This document shows, in pieces, positions 1 to 7,517 of a DNA stretch of 64,000 nt. Each line of letters begins with the position of its first letter. Positions within the stretch are counted from its first letter, which is position 1. Source of the DNA: JAMWDF01 sp964645405. Its GTDB lineage: Bacteria > Ratteibacteria > UBA8468 > B48-G9 > DSTR01. The notes below the pieces were generated by a model. It was given only the letters and a program-made list of their open reading frames with translations. It searched no databases and had not been told where the DNA came from. Position numbers and translations under genes: made by a program. Location: contig CAZYCA010000044.1 of NCBI GenBank assembly GCA_964645405.1, positions 325,095 to 389,094 on the forward strand, written 5' to 3'.

Positions 1-374
1 AGCTGATGGAAAAGGATGACCAGCTTACTTCTGAGGAAAAAGAATATCTTTCTTCTCTGGAAAAATTTAAGAAGGAAATTCAGGTAAAAGAAAAAGAGGA
101 CCAGGAACAGGCAGCTGAACTTAAAAGTTTGCTGGAGGAAAAACAGTCTCTTCGGAAAATGAAGATTCAGGAAATAGAATCAGGTTTGCTTGCTCTGTAT
201 GAACGTATTCGTAAAAGGAAAAAGGATGGTATAGCTGTCTGTCGTCTGGTGGTAGATGGAGAAAGTGCCAGCTGCAGTGGTTGTTCTGTCTTTGTCCCTG
301 TTTATGTGGTGGAGAAGGTGAAAAGGAAGGCAGAGGTCGCGCACTGTGAAAACTGTAGCCGTATTCTCTACTGA
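1..374 (+). CDS. C4-type zinc ribbon protein (CT398/DUF164 family), 5' end cut by the window
   Basis: The visible part is a long charged alpha-helical segment, rich in Lys and Glu and predicted coiled coil, followed by a C-terminal zinc ribbon with two C-x2-C knuckles (C-S-G-C and C-E-N-C) just before the stop. Family members are about 240 residues with an N-terminal coiled-coil hairpin, so roughly the first half lies upstream of the window; the Met codon at 6 is internal. The family is often found directly upstream of RNase HI, as here, and may act in nucleic acid binding, but its exact role is not established. The reading frame stays open to base 1. Confidence 0.8.
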   Translation, partial: LMEKDDQLTSEEKEYLSSLEKFKKEIQVKEKEDQEQAAELKSLLEEKQSLRKMKIQEIESGLLALYERIRKRKKDGIAVCRLVVDGESASCSGCSVFVPVYVVEKVKRKAEVAHCENCSRILY

Positions 375-401
375 GTACCAGGCGCAATAAAATTTAATTA
401 A

Positions 402-917
402 ATGGGTGAAATTACTATTTACGTAGATGGTGTTTCTAAAGGGAATCCTGGCCTTTCTGCTTGTGCTGGTCTGGTTTACCGGGATGGGCAACTGGAGAGT
501 CAGTTTGCCTATCCTCTGGGGATAACAACCAACAATGTAGCGGAGTACTGCGCACTGATTCTGGCTTTAGTGGAAGCCAGGCGGCTGGGAAATTACCCGG
601 TAAATATCTATAGTGATAGCTTGCTTTTAGTTAAGCAGATACAGGGTAGTTATCAGGTGAAGGACGAATGGCTGAAAAGGCTTCATTTGATATCCACCAG
701 GCTACTGGGTCTTTTCCCTGATGTCAGGGTGAGGTATATAAGTCGTCAGGGCAACAAAGAGGCTGACAAACTGGCTAATGCCTGTCTGAAGAAACAATAC
801 CAAATTAAAGGCAGTCAGGAAAAAAAAGAAGGCGATTCAGCCCAGACGGTGCGGTTACCGCCCCGGGAGCTTTTCGGGGAGGAAAGTCCGGACTCCAGCA
901 GGGAAGGTGGCTCCTAA
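402..917 (+). CDS. Ribonuclease HI-like protein whose 3' end runs into the RNase P RNA gene
   Basis: RNase H fold protein that would cleave RNA in RNA-DNA hybrids. The acidic catalytic residues are visible as D9 (Y-V-D-G), E48 (N-V-A-E-Y), D72 (Y-S-D-S) and D122 (N-K-E-A-D). The glycine-rich K-G-N-P-G turn follows strand 1, as in the RNase HI/RnhA-like group found next to zinc ribbon genes. The fold should be complete by about residue 130. Residues from about 146 to the stop are encoded by the 5' part of rnpB (P1 strand onward) and look like translated structural RNA rather than protein. Start ATG follows a 27-base gap after the zinc ribbon gene; no strong Shine-Dalgarno sequence is visible. 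Confidence 0.85.
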   Translation: MGEITIYVDGVSKGNPGLSACAGLVYRDGQLESQFAYPLGITTNNVAEYCALILALVEARRLGNYPVNIYSDSLLLVKQIQGSYQVKDEWLKRLHLISTRLLGLFPDVRVRYISRQGNKEADKLANACLKKQYQIKGSQEKKEGDSAQTVRLPPRELFGEESPDSSREGGS

Positions 918-1196
918 CAGGAGCAGCCTGTGAAGGCTGGAAAGTGCCACAGAAAAAAAACCGCTTCCCTGATAGGGCAAGCAAGGGTGAAAAGGCGAGG
1001 TAAAAGCTCACCGGTCCGGTGGCAACACCGGAGCCTGGCAAACCCCACCTGGAGCAAGGTCAAGCAGAACCGGGTCCCTGCCCACGCTGTTGTTACCACA
1101 GCTTAAGGTTCGGGTAGACCGCACGAGCTTCAGAGCAATCTGAAGCCCAGATGGATGGTAACCCACGACAGAATCCGGCTTACAGCCGTCTGGGCT
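839..1196 (+). ncRNA. rnpB: RNase P RNA, bacterial class A
   Basis: Catalytic RNA that matures tRNA 5' ends. Conserved region I is seen at 881-890 (GGAAAGTCCG), the internal GTGCCACAGAAA block near 944-955, and conserved region V at 1168-1183 (ACAGAATCCGGCTTAC). The ends pair as helix P1: AGCCCAGACGG at 839-849 with CCGTCTGGGCT at 1186-1196. The length of about 358 bases is normal for class A. The first 79 bases overlap the RNase HI reading frame on the same strand. An L-rhamnose isomerase-like gene starts 13 bases after the 3' end. Exact ends are inferred from P1 pairing. Confidence 0.96.
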
Positions 1197-1209
1197 AAAA
1201 AAGAGAAAA

Positions 1210-2430
1210 ATGGTCAAAAAAAGTGAGATAAGAAAAGGCCTGGATTTACTGAAGAAAAAGTTTGGTGAACAGGCTGTGGAAACAGCAGTAAGGGCAGTGG
1301 AAAACTGGAAACTGGAATTGCCTACCTGGTCCTTTGGGAGTTTTGGCGGAGGTCGTTTTTCCGGCTATACACCACCAGCAGCAGCCAGAACAATTGAAGA
1401 AAAATTGGACGATATTGCTTTTATTCATACCCTGACTTCTGCTGTGAAGGCTGTGGCTACCCATGTTTTGTGGGATTTTTCTGCTGATGGTTTAACGGTG
1501 GATTTTTCTCTGGTGAAACATGTTGCTCTGGAGGCAAAAAGCCGTAGATTGAAGCTGGGCTGTGTCAGTCCTACCTATTTCTTAAAAGGTTTCCATCAAG
1601 GTAGCTTTACAGCATTTTGTGAATCCACCCGCAGGAAGGCTGTGGAACAGACAAAATTAGCAGCAAAAATTGCCAGGCAGGTAGGTTCCGGAGTATTAAC
1701 ACTCTGGTTTCCGGATGGTTCCCTTTACCCTGGTCAGATTCAATTACGTCAGGCATACGAAAGAATGCGCGCAACTCTGCTGGAATCCCTGGCTGGCATA
1801 ATAAAGGAAATGGTTGTCTTGATTGAGTATAAGGTCTTTGAACCTGGAACTTACAGTACCGTGATTCCGGACTGGGGAACTGCTTTTTTGTTAGCCCGGC
1901 ATCTCGGCCCTGGTGCCGGAGTACTGGTGGATTTAGGTCATCACCATCACACTACCAATGTGGAACAGATTGTTGCGGTATTACTGTCAGAAAAAATACC
2001 CTTAGGTTTTCATTTCAATACTCGTTATGCTGCAGATGATGACCAGGCTGTAGAACCTAACCCCCAGCTGGCAAGGATTTTCTATGAACTGGTTAACAGT
2101 AAAGAAGAAGGTAATTTCCCCCAGGGTTGTCTTTTTATGCTTGACCAGGCCTGCAGCCGGGAAAATCGTATGGCGGCAGTGCTTCACTCCATTGATTCTT
2201 TACAAACTGCTTTAGCCCGGGCGTGTCTGGTAGATACCGCAAGGCTGCACCGACTACAAAGGGAAGATGATATTATCGGAGCTAATCGTCTTTTCAACGA
2301 GGCACTGATGCAAGCGGATGTTTCACCAATTCTTCATCTGGTAAGAAGGAATAAGGGGTTACCTGCTGACCCTGTGGCTGCCTATATGAGCAGTGGCTAT
2401 AGAAAGAAGATAGAAGGCACCCGCTGTTAG
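1210..2430 (+). CDS. L-rhamnose isomerase-like sugar isomerase (TIM barrel, Pseudomonas type)
   Basis: Predicted cytoplasmic metal-dependent aldose-ketose isomerase; the closest family I recognise is the RhaI-type L-rhamnose isomerase (about 400-430 residues; 406 here). Matching segments are W-F-P-D-G-S-x-Y-P-G-Q near residue 170, I-E-Y-K-V-F-E-P with E206 as probable metal ligand, V-D-L-G-H-H from D241, F-H-F-N at about 268, and a D-D-D cluster near 280. These are the positions of the Glu, Asp, His and Asp ligands in characterised members. No rhamnulokinase or aldolase gene is adjacent, so substrate could differ within the group. It begins 13 bases after rnpB and may share its transcript. 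Confidence 0.82.
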   Translation: MVKKSEIRKGLDLLKKKFGEQAVETAVRAVENWKLELPTWSFGSFGGGRFSGYTPPAAARTIEEKLDDIAFIHTLTSAVKAVATHVLWDFSADGLTVDFSLVKHVALEAKSRRLKLGCVSPTYFLKGFHQGSFTAFCESTRRKAVEQTKLAAKIARQVGSGVLTLWFPDGSLYPGQIQLRQAYERMRATLLESLAGIIKEMVVLIEYKVFEPGTYSTVIPDWGTAFLLARHLGPGAGVLVDLGHHHHTTNVEQIVAVLLSEKIPLGFHFNTRYAADDDQAVEPNPQLARIFYELVNSKEEGNFPQGCLFMLDQACSRENRMAAVLHSIDSLQTALARACLVDTARLHRLQREDDIIGANRLFNEALMQADVSPILHLVRRNKGLPADPVAAYMSSGYRKKIEGTRC

Positions 2431-2594
2431 TTGATTTTTCCAGTTCCGGATGAATTCCTTTCTCCATGTCTTGTAAGGTGGTCCACTTTTTAATTTTTTC
2501 CCGTAACGAAACATCCTTCTTGCCAACTGTAGCAACAAAAACAACGTTTTTCAGATTACCAGCAGGAAACCTTTTCCTCTGTTCTGGCAGGTAC

Positions 2595-2623
2595 TTGACA
2601 AAAGTCTGTGCGTGGTTTATAGT
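2595..2623 (+). promoter_or_regulatory. Sigma-70-type promoter of the mraZ division and cell wall cluster
   Basis: TTGACA at 2595-2600, a 17-base spacer, and TATAGT at 2618-2623, close to consensus. The ATG of mraZ is at 2636, so a start about 7 bases after the -10 box would leave a leader of only about 6 bases. The rest of the 2431-2594 gap shows no gene or other clear signal. Confidence 0.7.
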
Positions 2624-2635
2624 CTCAGGTAGAAA

Positions 2636-3073
2636 ATGGTATATTTTGGTGAGTATAGGGGAAAATTAGATAATCAGTGTAGACTGGTCATTCCAGCAAA
2701 ATTGAGAAGTGTGTTGTGTGCTGGCAAAAACCGGGCTGTTTATATTGTCCGTGGTTTTGAAAAATGTTTTTTCCTTTTTTCTGAGAAAACCTGGCAGCAG
2801 GAAAGTGAAAAACTCGGTCAGCTGCCCCTGACCAGAAGTAAGGCAAGAGCTTTCAGTCGCTTCTTTTTTTCAGGAGTGTATCAGTCAAAGATAGACCGAC
2901 AGGGAAGAGTTCTCATTCCGGAGCTTTTGTTAAACCACGCCGGGATTAGGGATAAAGTAGTGGTAGTAGGAGTGGGGAACAAAATTGAAGTCTGGAGCGA
3001 AGAAGTCTGGGATGGTTACTTTACTGAGACAGCACCAATGGCCAGCGAAATCGCAGACCAGCTGGACCTGTGA
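2636..3073 (+). CDS. mraZ: Transcriptional regulator MraZ
   Basis: First gene of the division/cell wall cluster; in other bacteria MraZ binds its own promoter and tunes the cluster. The protein has two SpoVT/AbrB-like halves, each with the family signature: G-E-Y-R-G-K-L-D-N-Q-C-R-L-V-I-P-A-K in the first and S-K-I-D-R-Q-G-R-V-L-I-P in the second. The length of 145 residues is typical. Start ATG 2636 gives an N-terminus matching the family. The 3' end overlaps the likely start of rsmH. I did not see an unambiguous set of TGGG-type direct repeats (the MraZ operator in E. coli) upstream. Confidence 0.95.
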   Translation: MVYFGEYRGKLDNQCRLVIPAKLRSVLCAGKNRAVYIVRGFEKCFFLFSEKTWQQESEKLGQLPLTRSKARAFSRFFFSGVYQSKIDRQGRVLIPELLLNHAGIRDKVVVVGVGNKIEVWSEEVWDGYFTETAPMASEIADQLDL

Positions 3074-3935
3074 GCAGCGAAGTCATCAGCCAGTATTGGC
3101 GCAGGAAGCTATTTACTGGTTGAACGTGAAACCACCTGGCATATACGTGGACGCAACTGCAGGTAGCGGAGGACATACCGCGCTTTTACTTCAGGTTCAG
3201 GGAGTAAAAGTTATTGGTCTGGATAAGGATGAGGAAGCTGTCAGGTATCTTTCTCAGAAATTTGCAGGATATGAAAACTTTAAGCCTGTTCACGGCGGGT
3301 TTGAAGAAATGATAAAACTGCTGGCAGAAATTGGTATCCACCAGGTAGATGGGGTGTTTTTTGACCTTGGGTTGTCCCGTGACCAGGTCAAGGCTGCGGA
3401 ACGTGGTTTCAGCTTTCAGATAGATGGGCCTCTGGATATGCGTTATGACAGAACCAGGGGAATTACCGCAGCGGATATCCTGAATACCTGGAAGAAAGAC
3501 CAACTGGTGGCCTTGTTCCGGAATTACGGGGAAATAAAGCATCCAGAAAAAGTTGTCCAGGAAATCATGCAGCAAAGAAAAAAAGTACCTTTTCGCCGTA
3601 CAGGACAGCTTTCTTCTTTAATCTGTTCGCTGGTGCGACGGCGTGGTCACAGACATCCAGCAACACTTTTTTTCCAGGCCCTGCGTCTGGCAGTGAACAA
3701 TGAACTGGAATGTCTTTCTGCAGGTCTGGAACAAGCCAGACAGTTGCTGAGAAAATCAGGGCGGATGGTGGTTATCAGTTTTCATTCCCTGGAGGACAGG
3801 ATAGTTAAACATTTTTTCGCCGGATGTGCAGATTTTTCTATTCTTACCAAAAAGCCAGTGGTGCCAGACTTTAATTTAATAAAAACACATCCGGAAAGCC
3901 GGAGTGCTAAACTGCGGGCAGCAGAAAAGATATGA
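3012..3935 (+). CDS. rsmH: 16S rRNA (cytosine-1402-N4) methyltransferase RsmH
   Basis: S-adenosylmethionine-dependent methyltransferase (MraW) that modifies C1402 of 16S rRNA. Seen: H-Q-P-V-L near the N-terminus, the SAM loop V-D-A-T-A-G-S-G-G-H-T, F-D-L-G-L-S, a Q-A-L-R-L-A-V-N-N-E-L segment, and V-I-S-F-H-S-L-E-D-R near the C-terminus. The start is uncertain. ATG 3012 gives a 24-residue N-terminal extension and overlaps mraZ by 62 bases; TTG 2985 is the other in-frame option, and no good start lies closer to the conserved H-Q-P-V-L. The stop overlaps the next gene by ATGA. Confidence 0.93.
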   Translation: MVTLLRQHQWPAKSQTSWTCEQRSHQPVLAQEAIYWLNVKPPGIYVDATAGSGGHTALLLQVQGVKVIGLDKDEEAVRYLSQKFAGYENFKPVHGGFEEMIKLLAEIGIHQVDGVFFDLGLSRDQVKAAERGFSFQIDGPLDMRYDRTRGITAADILNTWKKDQLVALFRNYGEIKHPEKVVQEIMQQRKKVPFRRTGQLSSLICSLVRRRGHRHPATLFFQALRLAVNNELECLSAGLEQARQLLRKSGRMVVISFHSLEDRIVKHFFAGCADFSILTKKPVVPDFNLIKTHPESRSAKLRAAEKI

Positions 3936-4267
3936 AACGGAGAAAACTTGTTGAGCCGGGAGATTCTTATGTTTTTTTTGCTGTTCTGGCTATGTTCCTG
4001 ATTGTCTTTGTTTTACTTTTTTCAGAATTGATTGACTGTGGTTATGAGATTGAACGGGCGAGAAAGCGTTACCAGGAACTTCTCACTATGAATCAGTTTT
4101 ATCAGGCAGAAATATTGCGGCTGTCTTCCTTACCTTCACTATGCCAGAGAATGCAGCAGTATGGATTATCACTTTGTATCCCGGAAAAATGGTCCTGGTG
4201 GAAATTCAGTATCAGTCCGCAGGCCAAAACTGGGGACGTTAATGGAAAAAACGTGGTCCAGCAATAA
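3932..4267 (+). CDS. ftsL: FtsL-like divisome membrane protein
   Basis: Small bitopic membrane protein of 111 residues: a basic N-terminus, one hydrophobic segment at about residues 14-31, then an amphipathic region (about 35-65) that could form the coiled coil expected for FtsL, the partner of FtsB/FtsQ. Sequence identity in this family is very low, so the call rests on topology and on position between rsmH and ftsI, which is the usual place. ATGA overlap with rsmH; the 3' end overlaps the start of the ftsI gene by 26 bases. Confidence 0.7.
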   Translation: MKRRKLVEPGDSYVFFAVLAMFLIVFVLLFSELIDCGYEIERARKRYQELLTMNQFYQAEILRLSSLPSLCQRMQQYGLSLCIPEKWSWWKFSISPQAKTGDVNGKNVVQQ

Positions 4268-6023
4268 CCAGCAAATTTTTCTGCACAGAATGAGGTTTGT
4301 TCAACTGTGTTTCTTAATTTTATTTATCATCATTTTTCTGGGGCTGGTTTACCGTCAGGTTCTTCGTCCCATGGCTGCGCCCGGGAAAATTGTCAAGGTG
4401 GAAATGCCTGTCGCAAGAGGACGAATCCTGGACAGGGCAGGTATTGCCCTGGCTAGCAGTGTACCCAGTTATGGAGTGTACTTGGACTACTGGGAAATTC
4501 GGGAAAGGGAAAAAAAAGAGCCAGGATATCTGGAGAGACTTAAATCCACCCTTGCGAAGGTATTGAATATGAGTAACCAGGAAATAGAAGAACGGACTCG
4601 CCCTCCGTATCCTCTGGTGCGGAAAATTCTTACTCCTGATGAATACCAGGAATTGAAAAAACAGGATTTAACCGGGCTGGATTTTGTAAGAACCTACCAG
4701 CGTGTCTACCCGTTCGGAATTATAGCCGCGCATATCCTTGGCTTTGTGGGCACTGACGGGGAGGGACTGGAAGGTGTGGAGTTTTTTTATGATGCTATGT
4801 TGAAAGGGAAAGCTGGTTTATCGCTGGTGGTGAGGGATGGATGTGGCCGTCTCATTCCGTCTCTGGAAAAAGTCTTATGCCGTCCGGAACAAGGTGCGGA
4901 TTTGATTTTGACCATTGATTTCACTATCCAGAGTATTGTAGAAGAAGAAATTGACAGAGGTCAGAAAATTTTTCAGCCAGCAGGTATCACAGCTATAGTA
5001 ATGGAGGCTAACACCGGAGAAATTTTAGCCCTGGCTAATCGGCCGGTATATGACCCTAACTGTTTCCAGAAAGTACCGGCTGATTGGCGAAGAAACAGAG
5101 CGGTCACTGACTATTATGAGCCTGGTTCTATCTTCAAGATTGTCACTGCTGCAGCCTGCCTGGAGGAAGGCAGGGTTAAATTGGGACAAGAATTTTTCTG
5201 TGAGAATGGCCGCTGGTATGTACGTAACCACTGGTTGCATGATGTTCATCCTTACGGCACGCTCACATTTGAACAGATTATTATTAAGTCCAGCAATATT
5301 GGCACGGTAAAGCTGGCTCTTTTGCTGGGTGAGGAAACCCTTTATCATTACTGCAAACTTTTTGGCTTTGGTGAAGTCACGGGGATAGATATTCCCGGGG
5401 AAATTCCCGGGATATTGAGGCCTCTGGAATCCTGGTCAGGTTATTCCATCACAGCAGTCCCCATCGGACAGGAAGTGGGAATTAATGCTGTTCAGGGTGC
5501 CAGGGCAATGGCAGCTTTAGCCAACGGTGGCAGACTTGTAAAGCCTTATCTGGTGAAAGGATTTCGTTCTGGAGCGAATGTCACCTATCTGCACAGGGAA
5601 AACAATTGCCCCACTATACTTTCCAGGAACACATGTCAGATTATAAGTAACATCCTGGAAAAGGTGGTCTCCTCTGAAGGCACAGCTCATAAAGCCAGTA
5701 TTGAGGGCTATCGTATTTGCGGGAAGACAGGTACTGCCCAGAAGTGTATTGGTGGCAGATATTCTTCCAGAGTGGTAGCCTCTTTTGTTGGGTATCTGCA
5801 CCAGCCTGAAACCAATCTGGTTGTTCTGGTGAGTGTTGACGAGCCCAAAGGGGCACAGTTTGGTGGTTCGGTAGCAGCTCCCATCTTCAGGAATATTTTG
5901 TGGAGAATACTCCAGTACAAAAAAATTGCCCCTGCCCAGCATCAGGAGTTTCTGGCTGATAATTCTCCCGGAGTTTCAGTCTCTCAAAAGAAAGATAACC
6001 ATGAAACTAAAAGAGCTAATTAG
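4242..6023 (+). CDS. ftsI: Peptidoglycan D,D-transpeptidase (FtsI/PBP3 class B)
   Basis: Septal class B penicillin-binding protein that cross-links peptidoglycan in the periplasm. A membrane anchor lies at about residues 17-40, followed by the pedestal domain (R-G-R-I-L-D-R-x-G). The transpeptidase domain has all three motifs: S296-I-F-K299, S350-S-N352 and K495-T-G497. Start ATG 4242 is preferred over an upstream in-frame start because GGGGA lies 5 bases upstream and the anchor then sits at the N-terminus. There is no PASTA domain, unlike Spo-type or Gram-positive homologues. The stop lies 23 bases inside murE. Confidence 0.94.
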   Translation: MEKTWSSNNQQIFLHRMRFVQLCFLILFIIIFLGLVYRQVLRPMAAPGKIVKVEMPVARGRILDRAGIALASSVPSYGVYLDYWEIREREKKEPGYLERLKSTLAKVLNMSNQEIEERTRPPYPLVRKILTPDEYQELKKQDLTGLDFVRTYQRVYPFGIIAAHILGFVGTDGEGLEGVEFFYDAMLKGKAGLSLVVRDGCGRLIPSLEKVLCRPEQGADLILTIDFTIQSIVEEEIDRGQKIFQPAGITAIVMEANTGEILALANRPVYDPNCFQKVPADWRRNRAVTDYYEPGSIFKIVTAAACLEEGRVKLGQEFFCENGRWYVRNHWLHDVHPYGTLTFEQIIIKSSNIGTVKLALLLGEETLYHYCKLFGFGEVTGIDIPGEIPGILRPLESWSGYSITAVPIGQEVGINAVQGARAMAALANGGRLVKPYLVKGFRSGANVTYLHRENNCPTILSRNTCQIISNILEKVVSSEGTAHKASIEGYRICGKTGTAQKCIGGRYSSRVVASFVGYLHQPETNLVVLVSVDEPKGAQFGGSVAAPIFRNILWRILQYKKIAPAQHQEFLADNSPGVSVSQKKDNHETKRAN

Positions 6024-7515
6024 AGATATTCCGGTCCGCCGAGTTATTAACTTCAATAATGTGGAGATTGCCGGTCTGGCATACGATTCGCGTAAGGTAA
6101 GGCCAAATTTTCTTTTTGCAGCAATTCCTGGAACCCAGAAGGATGGACATGCCTATATTCACGATGCGATAGACCGGGGAGTATCTGCGGTACTGATGCA
6201 ACGGAAGGATATAGTTATTCCCTCAACTGTTGCAGGACTGGTTGTGGATAACACCAGGCAAACCCTGGCACAACTGGCTGCAGTTTTTTTTGGCCATCCT
6301 TCAAAACGGCTGCAGGTTACTGGTATTACCGGCACCAAGGGGAAAACCACAACTGCCTATCTACTGCAGGCTCTTCACCAGCAGGCAGGAGAAAATTGTG
6401 GTCTGATTAGTACCATTAACTACCAGATAGGAAAGCGGGCCATTACTTCCTCCAATACTACTCCAGAAAGTCTGGATTTACAGGAGATGATGGCGGAAAT
6501 AGAAAGGTCTGATTGTCGCTCTGTGGTGATGGAGGTTTCCTCTCATGGAAGTGACCAGGGCCGTATCGCAGAGATACATTTTGATACCGGTCTGCTTACC
6601 AATGTAGCCTCCCACGAACATCTTGATTATCATGGGACTTTTAAAAACTACCTTCAGGCAAAGATAAAATTCTTCAGCCAGTATCTTGTTTCCAGTGAAA
6701 AGAAGAATAAGGTTGCAGTTATTAACCTGGATGAGCCGGTAGCCAGGCATTTTCTTTCTGCACTGGCAGGAAAAGATGTGCGGGTGGTTACCTGCGGGAA
6801 AAGTGGGAAAGCACAGGTGAGGCTGGTTTCCTTCAATCTTGACCGTAAAGGTAACAATCTTAAGGTAATGATAGATGGCCAGCAGCAGGAGTTTTTTTCG
6901 CCTCTTCTGGGTCTGGGAAATGTTTATAATGCTTTGTTGACCATAGCTTATGGCTGGGCGAGAAACTTTCACCTGGACATAATACGTGCAGCTTTATCTA
7001 AACAGGTATCTGTGCCCGGACGGTTTGAGATTGTAGACGCCAAGCAGCCTTTTTCTGTGGTGGTGGATTATGCCCATACTGCTGATTCTCTGAAGTCCTT
7101 ATTACTCTCTGTTCGGGCTTTACGGCCGGAACGCATAATTGTGGTTTTCGGTTGTGGTGGAGACAGGGACAGGAGCAAGCGTCCACTGATGGGTGCTGTT
7201 GCCGCCAGGTTAGCGGATTTAGTCATCATTACTTCAGATAATCCGCGGAGTGAAAATCCCTTACAGATTATCCAGGATATTATGAAGGGGATATCTTTTC
7301 TGCGGCGGCGGCGCTGTGTGGCAATTGTAGACCGCAGAGAAGCAATCCGTCAGGCTATCAGTTTTGCCAGGCCAGGAGATTTTGTGGCCATTGCGGGTAA
7401 AGGACACGAAACTTACCAGATTTTTCAGAAAACAGTAATTCCTTTTGATGACAGAGTAGAAGTCAGGAAAGCCTTAGAAGATTTAGCCCTGAAAACAGGC
7501 AGAGAAAAGGAGTAA
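6001..7515 (+). CDS. murE: UDP-MurNAc-L-Ala-D-Glu:meso-diaminopimelate ligase MurE
   Basis: Cytoplasmic Mur ligase that adds the third residue of the stem peptide. The ATP-binding loop G-T-K-G-K-T-T is at about 111-117, and the amino-acid selectivity motif D413-N-P-R416 (followed by S-E-N-P) is the one found in meso-diaminopimelate enzymes rather than in lysine-adding ones. The start was set at ATG 6001, which restores the normal N-terminus and overlaps ftsI by 23 bases; upstream in-frame codons would add 25 residues encoded inside ftsI. Length of 504 residues is typical. Confidence 0.95.
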   Translation: MKLKELIRDIPVRRVINFNNVEIAGLAYDSRKVRPNFLFAAIPGTQKDGHAYIHDAIDRGVSAVLMQRKDIVIPSTVAGLVVDNTRQTLAQLAAVFFGHPSKRLQVTGITGTKGKTTTAYLLQALHQQAGENCGLISTINYQIGKRAITSSNTTPESLDLQEMMAEIERSDCRSVVMEVSSHGSDQGRIAEIHFDTGLLTNVASHEHLDYHGTFKNYLQAKIKFFSQYLVSSEKKNKVAVINLDEPVARHFLSALAGKDVRVVTCGKSGKAQVRLVSFNLDRKGNNLKVMIDGQQQEFFSPLLGLGNVYNALLTIAYGWARNFHLDIIRAALSKQVSVPGRFEIVDAKQPFSVVVDYAHTADSLKSLLLSVRALRPERIIVVFGCGGDRDRSKRPLMGAVAARLADLVIITSDNPRSENPLQIIQDIMKGISFLRRRRCVAIVDRREAIRQAISFARPGDFVAIAGKGHETYQIFQKTVIPFDDRVEVRKALEDLALKTGREKE

Positions 7516-7517
7516 GG

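Noticed and set aside
805..1217. Minus-strand frames opposite RNase P RNA
   Set aside because: They lie entirely antisense to the structured RNA and have no family likeness.
1921..1960. Run of four histidines in the rhamnose isomerase as an added tag
   Set aside because: The position is the natural metal-binding segment after D241 of the family; His-rich sequence is expected.
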